NCBI GenBank assembly: GCA_044377735.1
Contig: JBILYK010000003.1
Coordinates: 45,337 to 109,336, forward strand
From: Tabrizicola_A sp044377735
GTDB lineage: Bacteria > Pseudomonadota > Alphaproteobacteria > Rhodobacterales > Rhodobacteraceae
Reading direction: 5' to 3'
DNA: 64,000 nucleotides
The notes beneath the pieces are model-generated. The model was not told the DNA's origin, made no database searches, and saw only the letters and a program-made list of their open reading frames with translations. Every line of letters starts with the position of its first letter. Position 1 is the first letter of the stretch. Below, one piece after another: positions 33,389 through 42,911 of the stretch. The translations under genes were made by a program, and so were the position numbers.

Positions 33389-34873
33389 CTACTGCAGTTG
33401 TTGGCCGTTGGCGAAAAAGCCTTTGTCCTTGAACTCCAGCACCGAGGTCAACTCATCTTCACCCGCGCCGGGGTTGGCAAACATCGCAATCATCATCCGC
33501 GCGCCCATCGCATCGTCCTCACTGAGCATGCCCATCGCCACCAGTGTGTCGAGCAGGCCATCACCGCCCACCAGCTTCAGGTCCAGCTTGCCGGTTGGAG
33601 CGGGCATGCCGTCAAAGGTGACCAGATCGGTGTTGTCAAAGGTGAAGGCCCCGGTTCCGGTCAGCTCGGCCCCTACAAACCGCGCGGTCAGGTCGTTCAC
33701 GTTCAGGCTGTGCAATTCGGCGTCTGGTGTTGCGCCCTCGGCGCTGGCCATCAGATCAGCTTTCAATAGGGCTGTGCCAGTGGTGTCGATCACCACCGTT
33801 GTTGGGTTATGAGGCAGGGCGCCGGTTGGGTCCAGCATGGCCCAGATTTCTTCTGAAATCTGCAAATCGATGACCTTGGTCAGGAACGAGAAATCCTGCG
33901 GCGCATCTCCTTTGGCAAGCGGCATGGTCAGCTTGAACCCGCTTTCGGCATAGCTGACCGTGACCTCTGGAAAGGGCAGGTCTGCGCTGGAAAGCGTTGC
34001 GCTGACGTTCTTGCCCCCGCCTGCAAGAAGCATCTTGGCTGCGTCCAGCGCGAACTGGAAAGACCCGCCCTCTGACCCGCCCATCAGTTTGCCCGGTGTT
34101 GTGGCATTGCTGACATCGAAGTCATAGACCATCGCGCCATAAGTCATGCCCATATCAAGGGCAAAGCCCTTGGCAAAGGCATCGGCAAGTTTAACCTCCT
34201 CGATCCCGCTTAGACTGCCCGACATTTGTCCCGCAAGATCGGCGACGTTCAACGATCCGATAAAGGGGCTTTCCGAATCGGTGATCTCTAGGTTGACGGC
34301 CATCGATGCGACACCAAAGCTGCCGTCCAGAACCTTCGCATCAGCTGGGCCACTGAGTTGATAGGTGGACGTGCTGTCAGATAGACGCACAGTTATCTTG
34401 CCCGCTGGTGCGCCATTCTCAATCGGCTCCATGCTGATTTCCACGCTGGGCATGACGTAGGCATAGGCCATATCGTCGACGCTGCCCGAGACGGTTCCGG
34501 TCAGCCCGGGCATCCTTGCGGTACCTGTGGCTCCGCTTGAGCCTCCTCCCTCAAGCGCAGGCGCGGTGAAGTTGAAGGTCATTTCCTCAGACATCTCGAC
34601 CCCGACCGACCCGTCGCTGTTGTCGCGCAACCGGATCTCGGTCACCGCGCTGTCACTGGTGCCGGTGTCACTGTCGGACGAGGTCTTGAAATCGCTGATG
34701 ACCAGCGTGTCACCATCGCGCTCCACCGATCCAGTGGTTATGGTGCTGCCTGACGAGGTATAGAAGTCTTGCCAGTTCTGCCAGACCTCTTCCGGTGTCA
34801 CATCTGCCAGCGCTGAATTTGCGGCCACAAGGGCCAGAATGGCGGTTGAACCTGCCAGCATCCAGTGTTTCAT
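33389..34873 (-). CDS. DUF2125 domain periplasmic protein
   Basis: 494 residues from ATG at 34873. Signal peptide MKHWMLAGSTAILALVAANS with cleavage after ALA (~residue 24), so it is exported. The body is Ser/Thr/Asp/Gly-rich beta structure (GDTLVISDFKTSSDSDTGTS, MSEEMTFNFTAPALEGGGSS) and the start of the mature part, VTPEEVWQNWQDFY, is typical of DUF2125 proteins of Rhodobacterales. No catalytic motif is seen and the function of the family is unknown; lipid or envelope binding is only a guess. It diverges from an SDR gene across 126 bases. Confidence 0.75.
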   Translation of the reverse strand: MKHWMLAGSTAILALVAANSALADVTPEEVWQNWQDFYTSSGSTITTGSVERDGDTLVISDFKTSSDSDTGTSDSAVTEIRLRDNSDGSVGVEMSEEMTFNFTAPALEGGGSSGATGTARMPGLTGTVSGSVDDMAYAYVMPSVEISMEPIENGAPAGKITVRLSDSTSTYQLSGPADAKVLDGSFGVASMAVNLEITDSESPFIGSLNVADLAGQMSGSLSGIEEVKLADAFAKGFALDMGMTYGAMVYDFDVSNATTPGKLMGGSEGGSFQFALDAAKMLLAGGGKNVSATLSSADLPFPEVTVSYAESGFKLTMPLAKGDAPQDFSFLTKVIDLQISEEIWAMLDPTGALPHNPTTVVIDTTGTALLKADLMASAEGATPDAELHSLNVNDLTARFVGAELTGTGAFTFDNTDLVTFDGMPAPTGKLDLKLVGGDGLLDTLVAMGMLSEDDAMGARMMIAMFANPGAGEDELTSVLEFKDKGFFANGQQLQ

Positions 34874-34999
34874 TTTGACCCTAAGTTGCCTGAATTCGAT
34901 TTTCTCGAGCATCCTTGCAGCTCGGCGGCGGGTCAAGGGGTTCACTTCGTCGCCGGGCTGGGTAACAATGTGTTTATAGCGGTTCAAAGGGTATTTTGA

Positions 35000-35743
35000 A
35001 TGCAAGGTAAAGTGGTGGCAATTACCGGCGCAAGCCGGGGTATAGGCGCTGCAGCGACGCGGGCTTTTGTCGCTGCGGGCGCGCAAGTGGCGCTTTTGGC
35101 GCGCAGCTTGGGTGAGATCGAGGCGTTGGCGGCCGAAATAGGTGGCGCGACCTTGGCCTTGCGATGTGATGTGGCCGACTGGACCTCAGTTCAGCAGGCT
35201 ATTGCAAAGACGGTGCAGCATTTCGGGCGGTTGGATGTTCTGGTGAACAATGCGGGGGCCATTGACCCCATCGCTCGGCTGGCCGAGGCCGAGCCTGGGG
35301 CTTGGGGCCGGGCGGTGGATGTGAACCTGAAAGGAGTGTTCTACGGGATGCGCGCGGCCATTCCGGTGATGCGGCGGCGAGACGGAGGCACAATCATCAA
35401 TGTTTCTTCGGGCGCGGCGCGCAACGCTTATGAAGGATGGTCCAGCTATTGCGCGGGCAAGGCCGGGGCTTTGATGTTGACCCAAGCCGCCCATCTGGAA
35501 GAAGGGCCGCATGGCATCCGCGTTCTGGGCCTGTCGCCCGGCACGGTGGCGACCGAGATGCAGGTCAAGATCAAGGCCAGCGGCATAAATCCTGTCAGCC
35601 AGTTGGACCCTGCGTTGCATATCCCCGCCGATTGGCCCGCGCGCGCGCTCGTGTGGATGTGTGGATCAGAGGCAGACCCTTGGCTTGGGACGGATGTGAT
35701 GCTGCGCGACGATGCGGTTCGCAAAGCCGTGGGGCTGATCTGA
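35000..35743 (+). CDS. Short-chain dehydrogenase/reductase
   Basis: 247 residues. Classical SDR: cofactor motif TGASRGIG (residues 9-16), NNAG at ~88-91, catalytic Ser in INVSSGAA and Tyr/Lys in SSYCAGKAG. Lack of an acidic residue right after the second strand (LLARS) suggests NADP(H). Substrate unknown. Its TGA overlaps the ATG of the enoyl-CoA hydratase-like gene, so the two are co-translated and may act in one acyl-CoA or small-molecule pathway. Confidence 0.9.
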   Translation: MQGKVVAITGASRGIGAAATRAFVAAGAQVALLARSLGEIEALAAEIGGATLALRCDVADWTSVQQAIAKTVQHFGRLDVLVNNAGAIDPIARLAEAEPGAWGRAVDVNLKGVFYGMRAAIPVMRRRDGGTIINVSSGAARNAYEGWSSYCAGKAGALMLTQAAHLEEGPHGIRVLGLSPGTVATEMQVKIKASGINPVSQLDPALHIPADWPARALVWMCGSEADPWLGTDVMLRDDAVRKAVGLI

Positions 35744-36357
35744 TGATCGAGGTTACACAAGAGGAAGGGCTTTGGGTTCTGACATTGAACCGTCCAGATA
35801 AGGCCAATTCAGTGACCAAGGCCATGTTGACCACGCTGGCCGAAACGGTTGAGGCGGCAACGACGGCAGGTGTCGCTGTCCTGGTTCTAACCGGCGTCGG
35901 CCGCGTGTTTTCGGCTGGGGCCGATCTCGACGACGCCCGCGCCGGATTGGCGGTTGATCCGGTCTGGGAGCGGCTGTCGGCCGCCATTGCCGCCTTCCCC
36001 GGACTAAGCGTCGCGGCCCTGAACGGTACTTTGGCGGGTGGGTCTATGGGCATGGCCCTGGCCTGCGATCTGCGGCTTTCGGTGCCAGGGGCCAAGTTTT
36101 TTTATCCGGTGATGAAGCTTGGCTTTTTGCCTCAACCGTCCGACCCGGCCCGGTTGGTGGCGCTGGTCGGCCCGGCGCGGGCCAAATTGCTATTGATGGC
36201 AGGCGAAAAGATCGAGGCTGGGGAGGCGCTGGCGATGGGGTTGATTGACCGCATTGTATCGCCCGAGACCTTGATGGATGCCGCCCGCGCATTGGCCGGG
36301 GATGTGCTTGTTGCCAAGCCGGGCCATGCGGCGGCGATCAAGGGAATGGTTGGCTGA
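35743..36357 (+). CDS. Enoyl-CoA hydratase/isomerase family protein, short
   Basis: 204 residues; typical crotonases have ~260, so part of the C-terminal trimerisation region is missing or reduced. The crotonase core is visible: FSAGADLDDA (first oxyanion-hole strand) and NGTLAGGSMGMALACDLRLSV (second), then MKLGFLPQPSDPARLVALVG and AMGLIDRIV. The first catalytic Glu of hydratases is not obvious (GSMGMAL), so it may be an isomerase or hydrolase. It is translationally coupled to the SDR gene. Confidence 0.85.
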   Translation: MIEVTQEEGLWVLTLNRPDKANSVTKAMLTTLAETVEAATTAGVAVLVLTGVGRVFSAGADLDDARAGLAVDPVWERLSAAIAAFPGLSVAALNGTLAGGSMGMALACDLRLSVPGAKFFYPVMKLGFLPQPSDPARLVALVGPARAKLLLMAGEKIEAGEALAMGLIDRIVSPETLMDAARALAGDVLVAKPGHAAAIKGMVG

Positions 36358-36453
36358 AAATGAAGAAGGCCCGACCCCAGCTCCCTCCAAGAGGGGGAGG
36401 GGAGGTGGGCGTTTCGGGTGTAACCACACTCGGTCCTAAACCCAGATGCGCGG

Positions 36454-39400
36454 TCATGCGGTCAGGCGCGGCCCAAAAAGCCACCACTTGCGCCGTGGCT
36501 TTTTCACATCATCCGGTGTCACCAGCACAAGCATGGATGGCGTGACGATCAGTGTCAGCACCGTGGCAAAAGCCAGCCCGTAGACAATGGCCGTGGACAG
36601 CGAAATCCACCACTGCGTTGACGGCGCGCCGATGGTGGTTTCATGGTTCATCAACTCTAGGTTCAGGCCAAAGGCGATCGGCAGCACCCCGAAAATCGCG
36701 GTTAGTGCGGTCAGCACCACCGGGCGCGCCCGCTCGCGGCAAGTTTCCAAAATCGCGTCGATCTTTGCCATGCCGTGATGACGCAGGTCGTCATAAGTGG
36801 CGATCAGCACGATGTTGTTGTTCACCACCACCCCGGCCAGCGCGATCACCCCGATGCCGGTCATCACCACGCCAAAGGGTTGGCCCATGATCATCAGCCC
36901 CAAGAACACCCCGATGGTCGACATCACCACTGCCGACAAGACCAAGCCAACAGAGATGAACTTGTTGAACTGGGCCAGCAAGACACCAAAGATCAAGAAC
37001 AGTGCCGCTCCAAAGGCTTTGGCCAGAAACGCCCCAGCCTCTGCCTGCTCTTCATCCTCACCCGCCATGGTCCAGCGCACACCTTGGGCGGTCAACCCTT
37101 TCGCCGCGAATTCGGCCTGCGCGAGGGCCGCGACCGCATCGCGCACTGGCTGTTCTTGCACGCCTGCGGCAATACCCGCCTGAATGGTCAGGCTACGCGC
37201 CCCGTCAATGCGGGTCAGCGTGCCAATTGTGGCGGCAGGCTCGCGCGTGACGAAGTTGGAAATCGGCACCGGGCCGTCAGGAGTTTCAATCCGCAACTGG
37301 TCCAATGCGGCGATGTTGCGCTGATCGGGCGGCAGGCGCAGCACGATATCCACTGCATCATCGTTGCCCGCCGGCCGATAATCTGACAGTTTCAGGCCCG
37401 AGGTGACCATCTGCACCACCGCCCCCACTGCGCCGGGCGAGGCACCATAGCGCGCCGCCTCGGCCCGGTTGACGCGCAATTGCCAGTCGATGCCCGGCAG
37501 CGGCAAGCCGTTTGACACGTCAATCACATCGGGAATGGCGGCAATCTTGTTCGCCAGATCGGCGGCCAGATCGTTCAAGCCGGCCGGATCATCGGCCGAC
37601 AGACGCAACTGAATGGCCTTACCCGTGGGCGGCCCAGCCTGCGGCACCGACACTTCGATGTCCACGCCGGGAATACCGACCAGGGCCGCGCGCAGATCGT
37701 TCAGGATTTCATTGGCGTTCTTGCGCTCGCGCCAATCGACGAATTCATACTGAATGACGCCAATCGCATCGGCCGGGCCTTCGTTGCCTGCGCCGCCCCC
37801 AGCGCCTACACGGGTGTAGACAGTTTTCACCCCTGGCCAGCCCAAGATCCGCGCCTCAGCCAGTTGTACCAGTGCATCCTTTTCATGGATCGAAAGGTTG
37901 CCGCGCGCCTTGACGTAAAGCAGGCCGTATTCCGGTTCGACGTTTGGAAAGAACTCCACACCTTTGCCGACCTTGCCATAGATCACCGGCACTGCCACCA
38001 GGCTGCCAGCGGCCAGCATCAGCACGATCCACGGGTGGCGAATGGCCCGGGCCACCATCGCCATATAGGCCCCGTCCTTTTTGTGCGGAGGTTCCTTGAA
38101 GGGCCGCGCGATCAAGGCACCCAAGACCGGCACGAAAACCAGAGCATAAAGCATGCTTGCCGACAGCGTGGCGATCAGCGTGATCGGCATGTATTTCATG
38201 AATTCGCCTACCACACCGGGCCAGAAGAGAAGCGGCGAGAAGGCCGCGATCCGGGTCATGGTGGAGGCCGTGACTGGCCCCGCCATCTTGCGACTCGCAT
38301 CGACAAAGGCGGTGCGGCGGTCTTGTCCCTCGGCCATGCGGCGCTCGGCGTATTCGACCACGATGATGGCATCATCCACCAGCATGCCAACAGCCAGAAT
38401 AAGGCTGAAGAGCACCACAAGATTGACGGTCAGGCCCGCCATTTGCAGACCCAGAATACCCATCAGGAACGAAGCCGGAATGGCCAGCCCGATCAGGATC
38501 GACGACCGCACGGTCAGCGCATAAAGAATGACGATGAACACCAAGACCACAGCGGTCAGGACCGAGTTCTGCAAGTCTGATAGCAGTTGCCGAATGGTGA
38601 TCGATTTGTCTTGGCTGAACGACACCTCCACCCCTTCGGGCAGGTCTTTTTGCACAGCCTCGGTCACGGCGCGCACCTCGTCGACGGTCTCGATCAGGTT
38701 GGCGCCAATACGCTTTGACACCTCAATCGCCACGGCGGCCTTGCCGTCCAGCCTTGTGATGTTGACCGGGTCTTTCAGGGTGGGGCGGATTTCAGCGATG
38801 TCCATCGCGCGGACCACAGCGGTATCAGAGGCCACCACCGGCAGGCGCGCTACGTCCTCGAGCGTTTCGATGAGCGAGGGCACCTTGATGGCATAGCGCC
38901 CCTCGGTTCCTTCCATCGAACCGGCGGCGATCAACTGGTTGTTGGCCGTGACGCCCGCGATCATGATATCCGGGCGCAGGCCATAGGACGAGAGTTTCGA
39001 TGGATCGACGATGACCTCGACCACATGATCGCGGGTGCCTTGCAGACGGGCCTCCAGCACGCCGGAAATCTCCTCAACCCGGTCGCGCAGCGTGCGCCCA
39101 GCGGTGGTCAGAACGCGTTCGGGGACATCGCCCGACAGCGTGACGACCAACACCGGAAACTCTGAGATGTTTACCTCGTTCACCGTTGGCTCATCCGCCT
39201 CTGAAGGCAGATCGCGCCGCGCGTCGTCGACCTTGTTGCGCACATCGGTCAGCGCCTTGTCCAGATTGGCCCCGGCCTGAAACTCCATCAGCACATTGCC
39301 GCCACCCTGATAGGCGGTGCCGGTCATCTTCTTGATGCCTTGAATCGACTTTAACGCGGTTTCCAAGGGGCGCAGGATCAGCCGTTCGCTGTCCTCGGGC

Positions 39401-39564
39401 GAGATGCCTTCGTAATGGACCGAGACATAGATGATCGGAATTTGGATATCCGGTTCGGCCTCTTTCGGGATGGTCATATAGGCTATGGTGCCCGACAGGA
39501 TAAGGAAGACCAGAACCGACAGCGTCAGCCGGGTGTTACGAATGGCAAGCTCGACCAACTTCAT
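36454..39564 (-). CDS. RND family efflux permease
   Basis: 1036 residues. Architecture of the AcrB/MdtB (HAE1-like) family: membrane segment at ~12-30, large periplasmic loop, six-helix bundle at ~340-490 with proton-relay Asp pair in GMLVDDAIIVVEYAERR (~395), second loop and a second bundle near the C-terminus (GVIALAGVVVNNNIVLIATYDDLR). It pumps drugs, solvents or other hydrophobic compounds out using the proton gradient. The upstream adaptor overlaps it by 4 bases. No outer-membrane channel is adjacent, so it likely uses a shared TolC. Confidence 0.95.
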   Translation of the reverse strand: MKLVELAIRNTRLTLSVLVFLILSGTIAYMTIPKEAEPDIQIPIIYVSVHYEGISPEDSERLILRPLETALKSIQGIKKMTGTAYQGGGNVLMEFQAGANLDKALTDVRNKVDDARRDLPSEADEPTVNEVNISEFPVLVVTLSGDVPERVLTTAGRTLRDRVEEISGVLEARLQGTRDHVVEVIVDPSKLSSYGLRPDIMIAGVTANNQLIAAGSMEGTEGRYAIKVPSLIETLEDVARLPVVASDTAVVRAMDIAEIRPTLKDPVNITRLDGKAAVAIEVSKRIGANLIETVDEVRAVTEAVQKDLPEGVEVSFSQDKSITIRQLLSDLQNSVLTAVVLVFIVILYALTVRSSILIGLAIPASFLMGILGLQMAGLTVNLVVLFSLILAVGMLVDDAIIVVEYAERRMAEGQDRRTAFVDASRKMAGPVTASTMTRIAAFSPLLFWPGVVGEFMKYMPITLIATLSASMLYALVFVPVLGALIARPFKEPPHKKDGAYMAMVARAIRHPWIVLMLAAGSLVAVPVIYGKVGKGVEFFPNVEPEYGLLYVKARGNLSIHEKDALVQLAEARILGWPGVKTVYTRVGAGGGAGNEGPADAIGVIQYEFVDWRERKNANEILNDLRAALVGIPGVDIEVSVPQAGPPTGKAIQLRLSADDPAGLNDLAADLANKIAAIPDVIDVSNGLPLPGIDWQLRVNRAEAARYGASPGAVGAVVQMVTSGLKLSDYRPAGNDDAVDIVLRLPPDQRNIAALDQLRIETPDGPVPISNFVTREPAATIGTLTRIDGARSLTIQAGIAAGVQEQPVRDAVAALAQAEFAAKGLTAQGVRWTMAGEDEEQAEAGAFLAKAFGAALFLIFGVLLAQFNKFISVGLVLSAVVMSTIGVFLGLMIMGQPFGVVMTGIGVIALAGVVVNNNIVLIATYDDLRHHGMAKIDAILETCRERARPVVLTALTAIFGVLPIAFGLNLELMNHETTIGAPSTQWWISLSTAIVYGLAFATVLTLIVTPSMLVLVTPDDVKKPRRKWWLFGPRLTA

Positions 39565-40685
39565 GGCTGGAGCGCCTTTTGCGCAGCCTCGGCTTCAGCC
39601 CGGGTTAGTTCCTTCACGGCAACCGGGTCCCCATCGCGCACGAGATCCTGCCCCGCCACGATCACCCGCGCGCCTTGCGGCACGCCGGTGACGACAAAGC
39701 CCGCCTCGGTATCGTCAATCAGCTCCACAGGCAGGAAAGCGGCGATGTCGCCGTCCACCACCACACGAAGGCCCACTTGCCCCGCCTCGTTCAGCGTAAG
39801 AACAGATCGCGGCACAGTCAGCGCGGGCTGGGCGGTGGCAGTCAGGCGCAATTCAGCGGTCATTCCCGAGGGGATGGCACCATCAGGGTTCGGCAAGTCC
39901 ACCTCCAGCGCGAAGGTCCGGGTCTTGTCGCTCGCCTTGCGCGCCAGATGCTTCACGGTCCCTTCCAACTCGACCCCTGACACCAGCCGCACCAGCGCCT
40001 TGGCCCCGAGCTCGACATTGGCCACGTCCCGCTCGGCCACCTCGGCCTTGACGATGATTGGGTCAAGCGCGATCAGCGTGGCGATCGGGGTGCCTTGCTG
40101 CACCCATTCGCCCTCTTCCACGTTCACCGCATCCACCGTGCCAGAGAAGGGCGCAACGAGTGACAGCCGATCTGCGGCGGCTTGGGCCTGAGACAGCGCG
40201 CCTTCGGCGGCGGATTTCGCGGCGCGGCGGGCGGTCAATTGGGTTTCAGGCAGGCTTCCCTTGGCGCTCAGCGTCTCGCCCACGGCGAGTTGCTCGGCAG
40301 CTTGGGCCAGTTGATCCTGCGCAGTTTTCACCGCTGCGCGCACGTCCTCACCCTCAAGCAGCATGACCACGGCGCCGCGTTCGACTGTGTCGCCGGCCTC
40401 GGCGGTCAATTCCTGCACCACACCATTGGAGCGCGCTGCCAGAACTGCCAGCTTATCTGCCTCGGTCACGCCCGAAATGCGGATCAGCCGGGCATAGTCG
40501 GCCACCTCGGCCCGAACTACGGCAACGGTGCGCTTGGGTGTCTCGACCAACGCTTCTGCTTCGGTCGCGCCTGGCTCGGGTGTTTCGCTGCCCACGGCGG
40601 CAAAATGCCCAGTCGCCACCCAAATGGTCGCCGCGACAAAGACCACCAAAGCCAAAAGCCGGTGCAGGGGAAGGCGGGAGATCAT
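39561..40685 (-). CDS. RND efflux periplasmic adaptor subunit
   Basis: 374 residues from ATG at 40685, with AAGG eight bases upstream. A membrane anchor or signal lies at ~9-27 (LLALVVFVAATIWVATGHF). Lipoyl halves VVQELTAEAGDTVERGAVV and LSLVAPFSGTVDAVNVEEGE flank a short helical hairpin; the beta-barrel region contains VGLRVVVDGDIAAFLPVEL. It links the RND permease (4-base overlap downstream) to the outer-membrane channel. 142 bases separate it from the membrane-anchored winged-helix gene upstream on the same strand. Confidence 0.93.
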   Translation of the reverse strand: MISRLPLHRLLALVVFVAATIWVATGHFAAVGSETPEPGATEAEALVETPKRTVAVVRAEVADYARLIRISGVTEADKLAVLAARSNGVVQELTAEAGDTVERGAVVMLLEGEDVRAAVKTAQDQLAQAAEQLAVGETLSAKGSLPETQLTARRAAKSAAEGALSQAQAAADRLSLVAPFSGTVDAVNVEEGEWVQQGTPIATLIALDPIIVKAEVAERDVANVELGAKALVRLVSGVELEGTVKHLARKASDKTRTFALEVDLPNPDGAIPSGMTAELRLTATAQPALTVPRSVLTLNEAGQVGLRVVVDGDIAAFLPVELIDDTEAGFVVTGVPQGARVIVAGQDLVRDGDPVAVKELTRAEAEAAQKALQP

Positions 40686-40827
40686 GCCAGAAGCCTTTGC
40701 AAATGCCGCCACAGGGCATGGCGTATGAGCCGCCTATGGCATCTGGGCGGAAAGATCATCCGTTTTCGCGAAAGGTCAATGGCGTCGCCGGGTTTTGGGG
40801 TGGCTTCGCTGCGCAAAACCCGCGCGC

Positions 40828-41532
40828 TTAGATCATTTTCAGAACATCTTTGCCCACGGCCAGCATATAGCCGCGCCGCGCGACGGTCTTGACCAAAAGT
40901 TCACTGACCAACTGGTTGCCCAAAGCATCGCGAAGGCGTTTCACGCGCGTCGCCCCAGCGGCCTCGTCGCAGTCCGCCTCATTGCGGCCCGAAATCACCG
41001 CCTCGATCTGCGCGCCGGTCAGCACTTCGTCATCCATCCGCGCCTCGGCCAAGACGGCCAGCGTTTCCAGCGCGGCCTCGGTCAGGGCAAATTCCATATC
41101 GTTAATATAGACCGCCCGGCCTTCCCGGCTGATGAGCATAGAGGCCACCTGAATCCCCGAACGCTGGATCGCCGAAATCCGGCGGTTCAGGGCGATGATG
41201 GTGACCAAGAACACCAAACTGGCGATCAGCAACGCAGTCGAGAACACCAACAGCACAAAGATCACGCTGCGATAGCTGACCAAGACTTCGGAAAACGAGG
41301 TGCCGGACTGGGCAAGAATTTCCAGAAGCTTGATCTCTGCGCCCGTCGTCAGGTTGTCGTTCTCGACAAACAGCCGTTCGACCTTGGCGTTGAATGCGTT
41401 GGCGTCGGGCAGGTTCAGGAACAAGAACACCGCCGCGCCCAAAAGGATCACTACGATGGCGGCGATGCCGAAGGCGACCACGCGGTTGCCCGCGCGCAGG
41501 CTGTCAGAAGCGGAGGAAGTAATCGGCGGCAC
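40828..41532 (-). CDS. Membrane-anchored winged-helix DNA-binding protein
   Basis: About 234 residues from GTG at 41532, which follows AGGAAAGGAAAG; a longer frame from ATG 41580 overlaps the preceding gene by 77 bases. Two strong membrane segments (about 18-41, VAFGIAAIVVILLGAAVFLF; and 87-116, VIFVLLVFSTALLIASLVFL) enclose a ~45-residue charged periplasmic loop. The C-terminal ~90 residues read as an OmpR-type winged helix: LTEAALETLAVLAEARMDDE, RVKRLRDALG, then VKTVARRGYML. The topology puts the DNA-binding domain in the cytoplasm at the C-terminus, the reverse order of ToxR. It lies upstream of the RND pump genes and may control them or an envelope response; target unknown. Confidence 0.75.
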   Translation of the reverse strand: MPPITSSASDSLRAGNRVVAFGIAAIVVILLGAAVFLFLNLPDANAFNAKVERLFVENDNLTTGAEIKLLEILAQSGTSFSEVLVSYRSVIFVLLVFSTALLIASLVFLVTIIALNRRISAIQRSGIQVASMLISREGRAVYINDMEFALTEAALETLAVLAEARMDDEVLTGAQIEAVISGRNEADCDEAAGATRVKRLRDALGNQLVSELLVKTVARRGYMLAVGKDVLKMI

Positions 41533-41782
41533 TGGCTTTCCTTTCCTCCAGACCTTCCGGCCCAAAGACACTGAGAACATTCAACAACACCCAGTCCGCA
41601 TCGGCAAGGCGGGGGGCAAGCTCGGTCTCGGCACCGGCTGTGTTGCAGGTCGACACTTGCGCCACGCCATAGTGCAGGCGCAAGGGATCGTCTTGCTTGG
41701 CCTTGTAATCGGCATAGCATTCAGCTTGGGCAGGCAAGGCCATCAGGGCCAAGGCGGCCAGTGACAGGAAAAGGCGCGGCAT
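41504..41782 (-). CDS. Small secreted protein, conserved hypothetical
   Basis: 92 residues from ATG at 41782. Signal peptide MPRLFLSLAALALMALPAQA with cleavage before ECYADYK; the mature part of ~72 residues has two Cys (CYADYKAKQDDPLRLHYGV, STCNTAG) that could form one disulfide, and ends GLEERKASAADYFLRF. Similar short proteins are common in Rhodobacterales but I know no function. Its 3' end overlaps the start of the winged-helix gene, suggesting joint expression. Confidence 0.75.
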   Translation of the reverse strand: MPRLFLSLAALALMALPAQAECYADYKAKQDDPLRLHYGVAQVSTCNTAGAETELAPRLADADWVLLNVLSVFGPEGLEERKASAADYFLRF

Positions 41783-42272
41783 GGTGCACACTCCGAATGG
41801 GGCTGGGTGCATCCTGCGCATCTTGGGCGGGCTATTCAATATCCAAAGGGATTTTGGCCGACGTTATCGCCTAGCGGCGTGGCGTTATTGCTTGGCTTTT
41901 GGGGCTGCGGGCAGGGTCTGGGAGCAAAGACCCACCCTGAACGGACCGCAATCCAGAGGCAGTAATGATACAGCAAACACCCCTTCTCAAACGCGCCAAG
42001 ACCGAACTTGGCCTGCGCCATGACAATCCTTTGGCTCGGCTGATGGCCGGGTTCACCGGCTTTGCCGTAGCTGTCACGCTGATCTTGGCCACCTCGATTC
42101 CGGTTGAGGCTGGGCGAGGGGCATGCGTTTTGGACATCGAGGCACCTGTTGCCTCGTGCAGTCGGGACTGACGGCTGGGTCGTCCTGTTTGGCCATCTCG
42201 GTGGGTGAAAAAGATAAGCCTGCCTCTTTCCCGCCCCTTCTTTTTGCGCCTCAGCTTCGCTAAGGCTGAGTT
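41783..42272. other. 490-bp divergent region upstream of rnhB
   Basis: Apart from the possible small ORF at 41965-42171 nothing certain is seen. A short hairpin CTCAGC-N9-GCTGAG (42250-42270) lies directly before the rnhB start and includes the end of its AAGG ribosome-binding site; effect unknown. Confidence 0.4.
41965..42171 (+). CDS. Possible 68-residue single-span membrane protein
   Basis: From ATG at 41965 with AGAGGCAG upstream. The product starts MIQQTPLLKRAKTELGLRHD, has one hydrophobic segment at ~27-46 (LMAGFTGFAVAVTLILATSI) and a short tail with two Cys (GACVLDIEAPVASCSRD). The positive-inside N-terminus and regular composition look protein-like, but no family is recognised and a longer antisense frame overlaps it. 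Treated as possible. Confidence 0.4.
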   Translation: MIQQTPLLKRAKTELGLRHDNPLARLMAGFTGFAVAVTLILATSIPVEAGRGACVLDIEAPVASCSRD

Positions 42273-42911
42273 ATGGCACGCACACCCCCTGATTTCAGCT
42301 TTGAAACCGTCGCCCATGCACGTGCCCTTGCCCCGGTGGCAGGTGTGGACGAGGTGGGGCGTGGACCCTTGGCAGGCCCGGTGACGGCTGCGGCGGTGAT
42401 CCTTGATCCGGCCCGCATGCCGCAAGGTCTGGGTGACAGCAAGGCGCTGTCATCCAAGAAGCGTGAACGGCTTTTCGCCGAAATCATGGGGTCGGCGCAG
42501 GTTTCCGTGGCCCACGCGACGGTGGAAGAGATTGACGCGCTGAACATCCTGCGCGCCAGCCATCTGGCGATGCAACGCGCAGTCGCGGGCTTGGCGATAC
42601 CGCCCGCCCATGTGCTGGTGGATGGCAACCTGATCCCCGCGGGTTTGCAAGGCCGGGCCGAGGCGATTGTGAAGGGCGATGCCAAATCACTCTCAATCGC
42701 CGCCGCCTCGATCATCGCCAAGGTGACGCGCGACCGCATCATGGTGGATTTGGCGCAACAACACCCCGGCTATGGCTGGGAGATCAATGCCGGATACCCC
42801 ACAAAACAGCACCTTGAAGCGCTCCTAAATCTTGGGGTGACCCCTTGGCATAGACGTTCGTTCCGGCCTGTCCACAACATGTTGTATCAAGATATTTCTG
42901 TAAGCTATTGA
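42273..42911 (+). CDS. rnhB: Ribonuclease HII
   Basis: 212 residues. Catalytic motifs: GVDEVGRGPLAGPV (first two acids), LVDGNLIP (third Asp) and KSLSIAAASIIAKVTRDR, the conserved RNase HII helix, followed by HPGYGWEINAGYPT. It removes ribonucleotides misincorporated in DNA. It precedes ccrM on the same strand with an 87-base gap that contains its own regulatory features; rnhB-ccrM adjacency is common in alphaproteobacteria. Confidence 0.95.
   Translation: MARTPPDFSFETVAHARALAPVAGVDEVGRGPLAGPVTAAAVILDPARMPQGLGDSKALSSKKRERLFAEIMGSAQVSVAHATVEEIDALNILRASHLAMQRAVAGLAIPPAHVLVDGNLIPAGLQGRAEAIVKGDAKSLSIAAASIIAKVTRDRIMVDLAQQHPGYGWEINAGYPTKQHLEALLNLGVTPWHRRSFRPVHNMLYQDISVSY

Noticed and set aside
36358..36453. 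C/G-rich imperfect palindrome after the enoyl-CoA hydratase gene as a mobile repeat
   Set aside because: Only one copy was noticed in the window; a repeat family cannot be supported without a genome search.
36775..38580. Plus-strand frames of ~200-240 residues across the RND permease
   Set aside because: Antisense shadows of an intact 1036-residue transporter; His/Gln/Arg-rich translations with no domain.
41871..42425. 184-residue minus-strand frame across the rnhB upstream region
   Set aside because: It runs into rnhB antisense and has a basic low-quality composition with no family; the small plus-strand ORF is preferred, though weakly.
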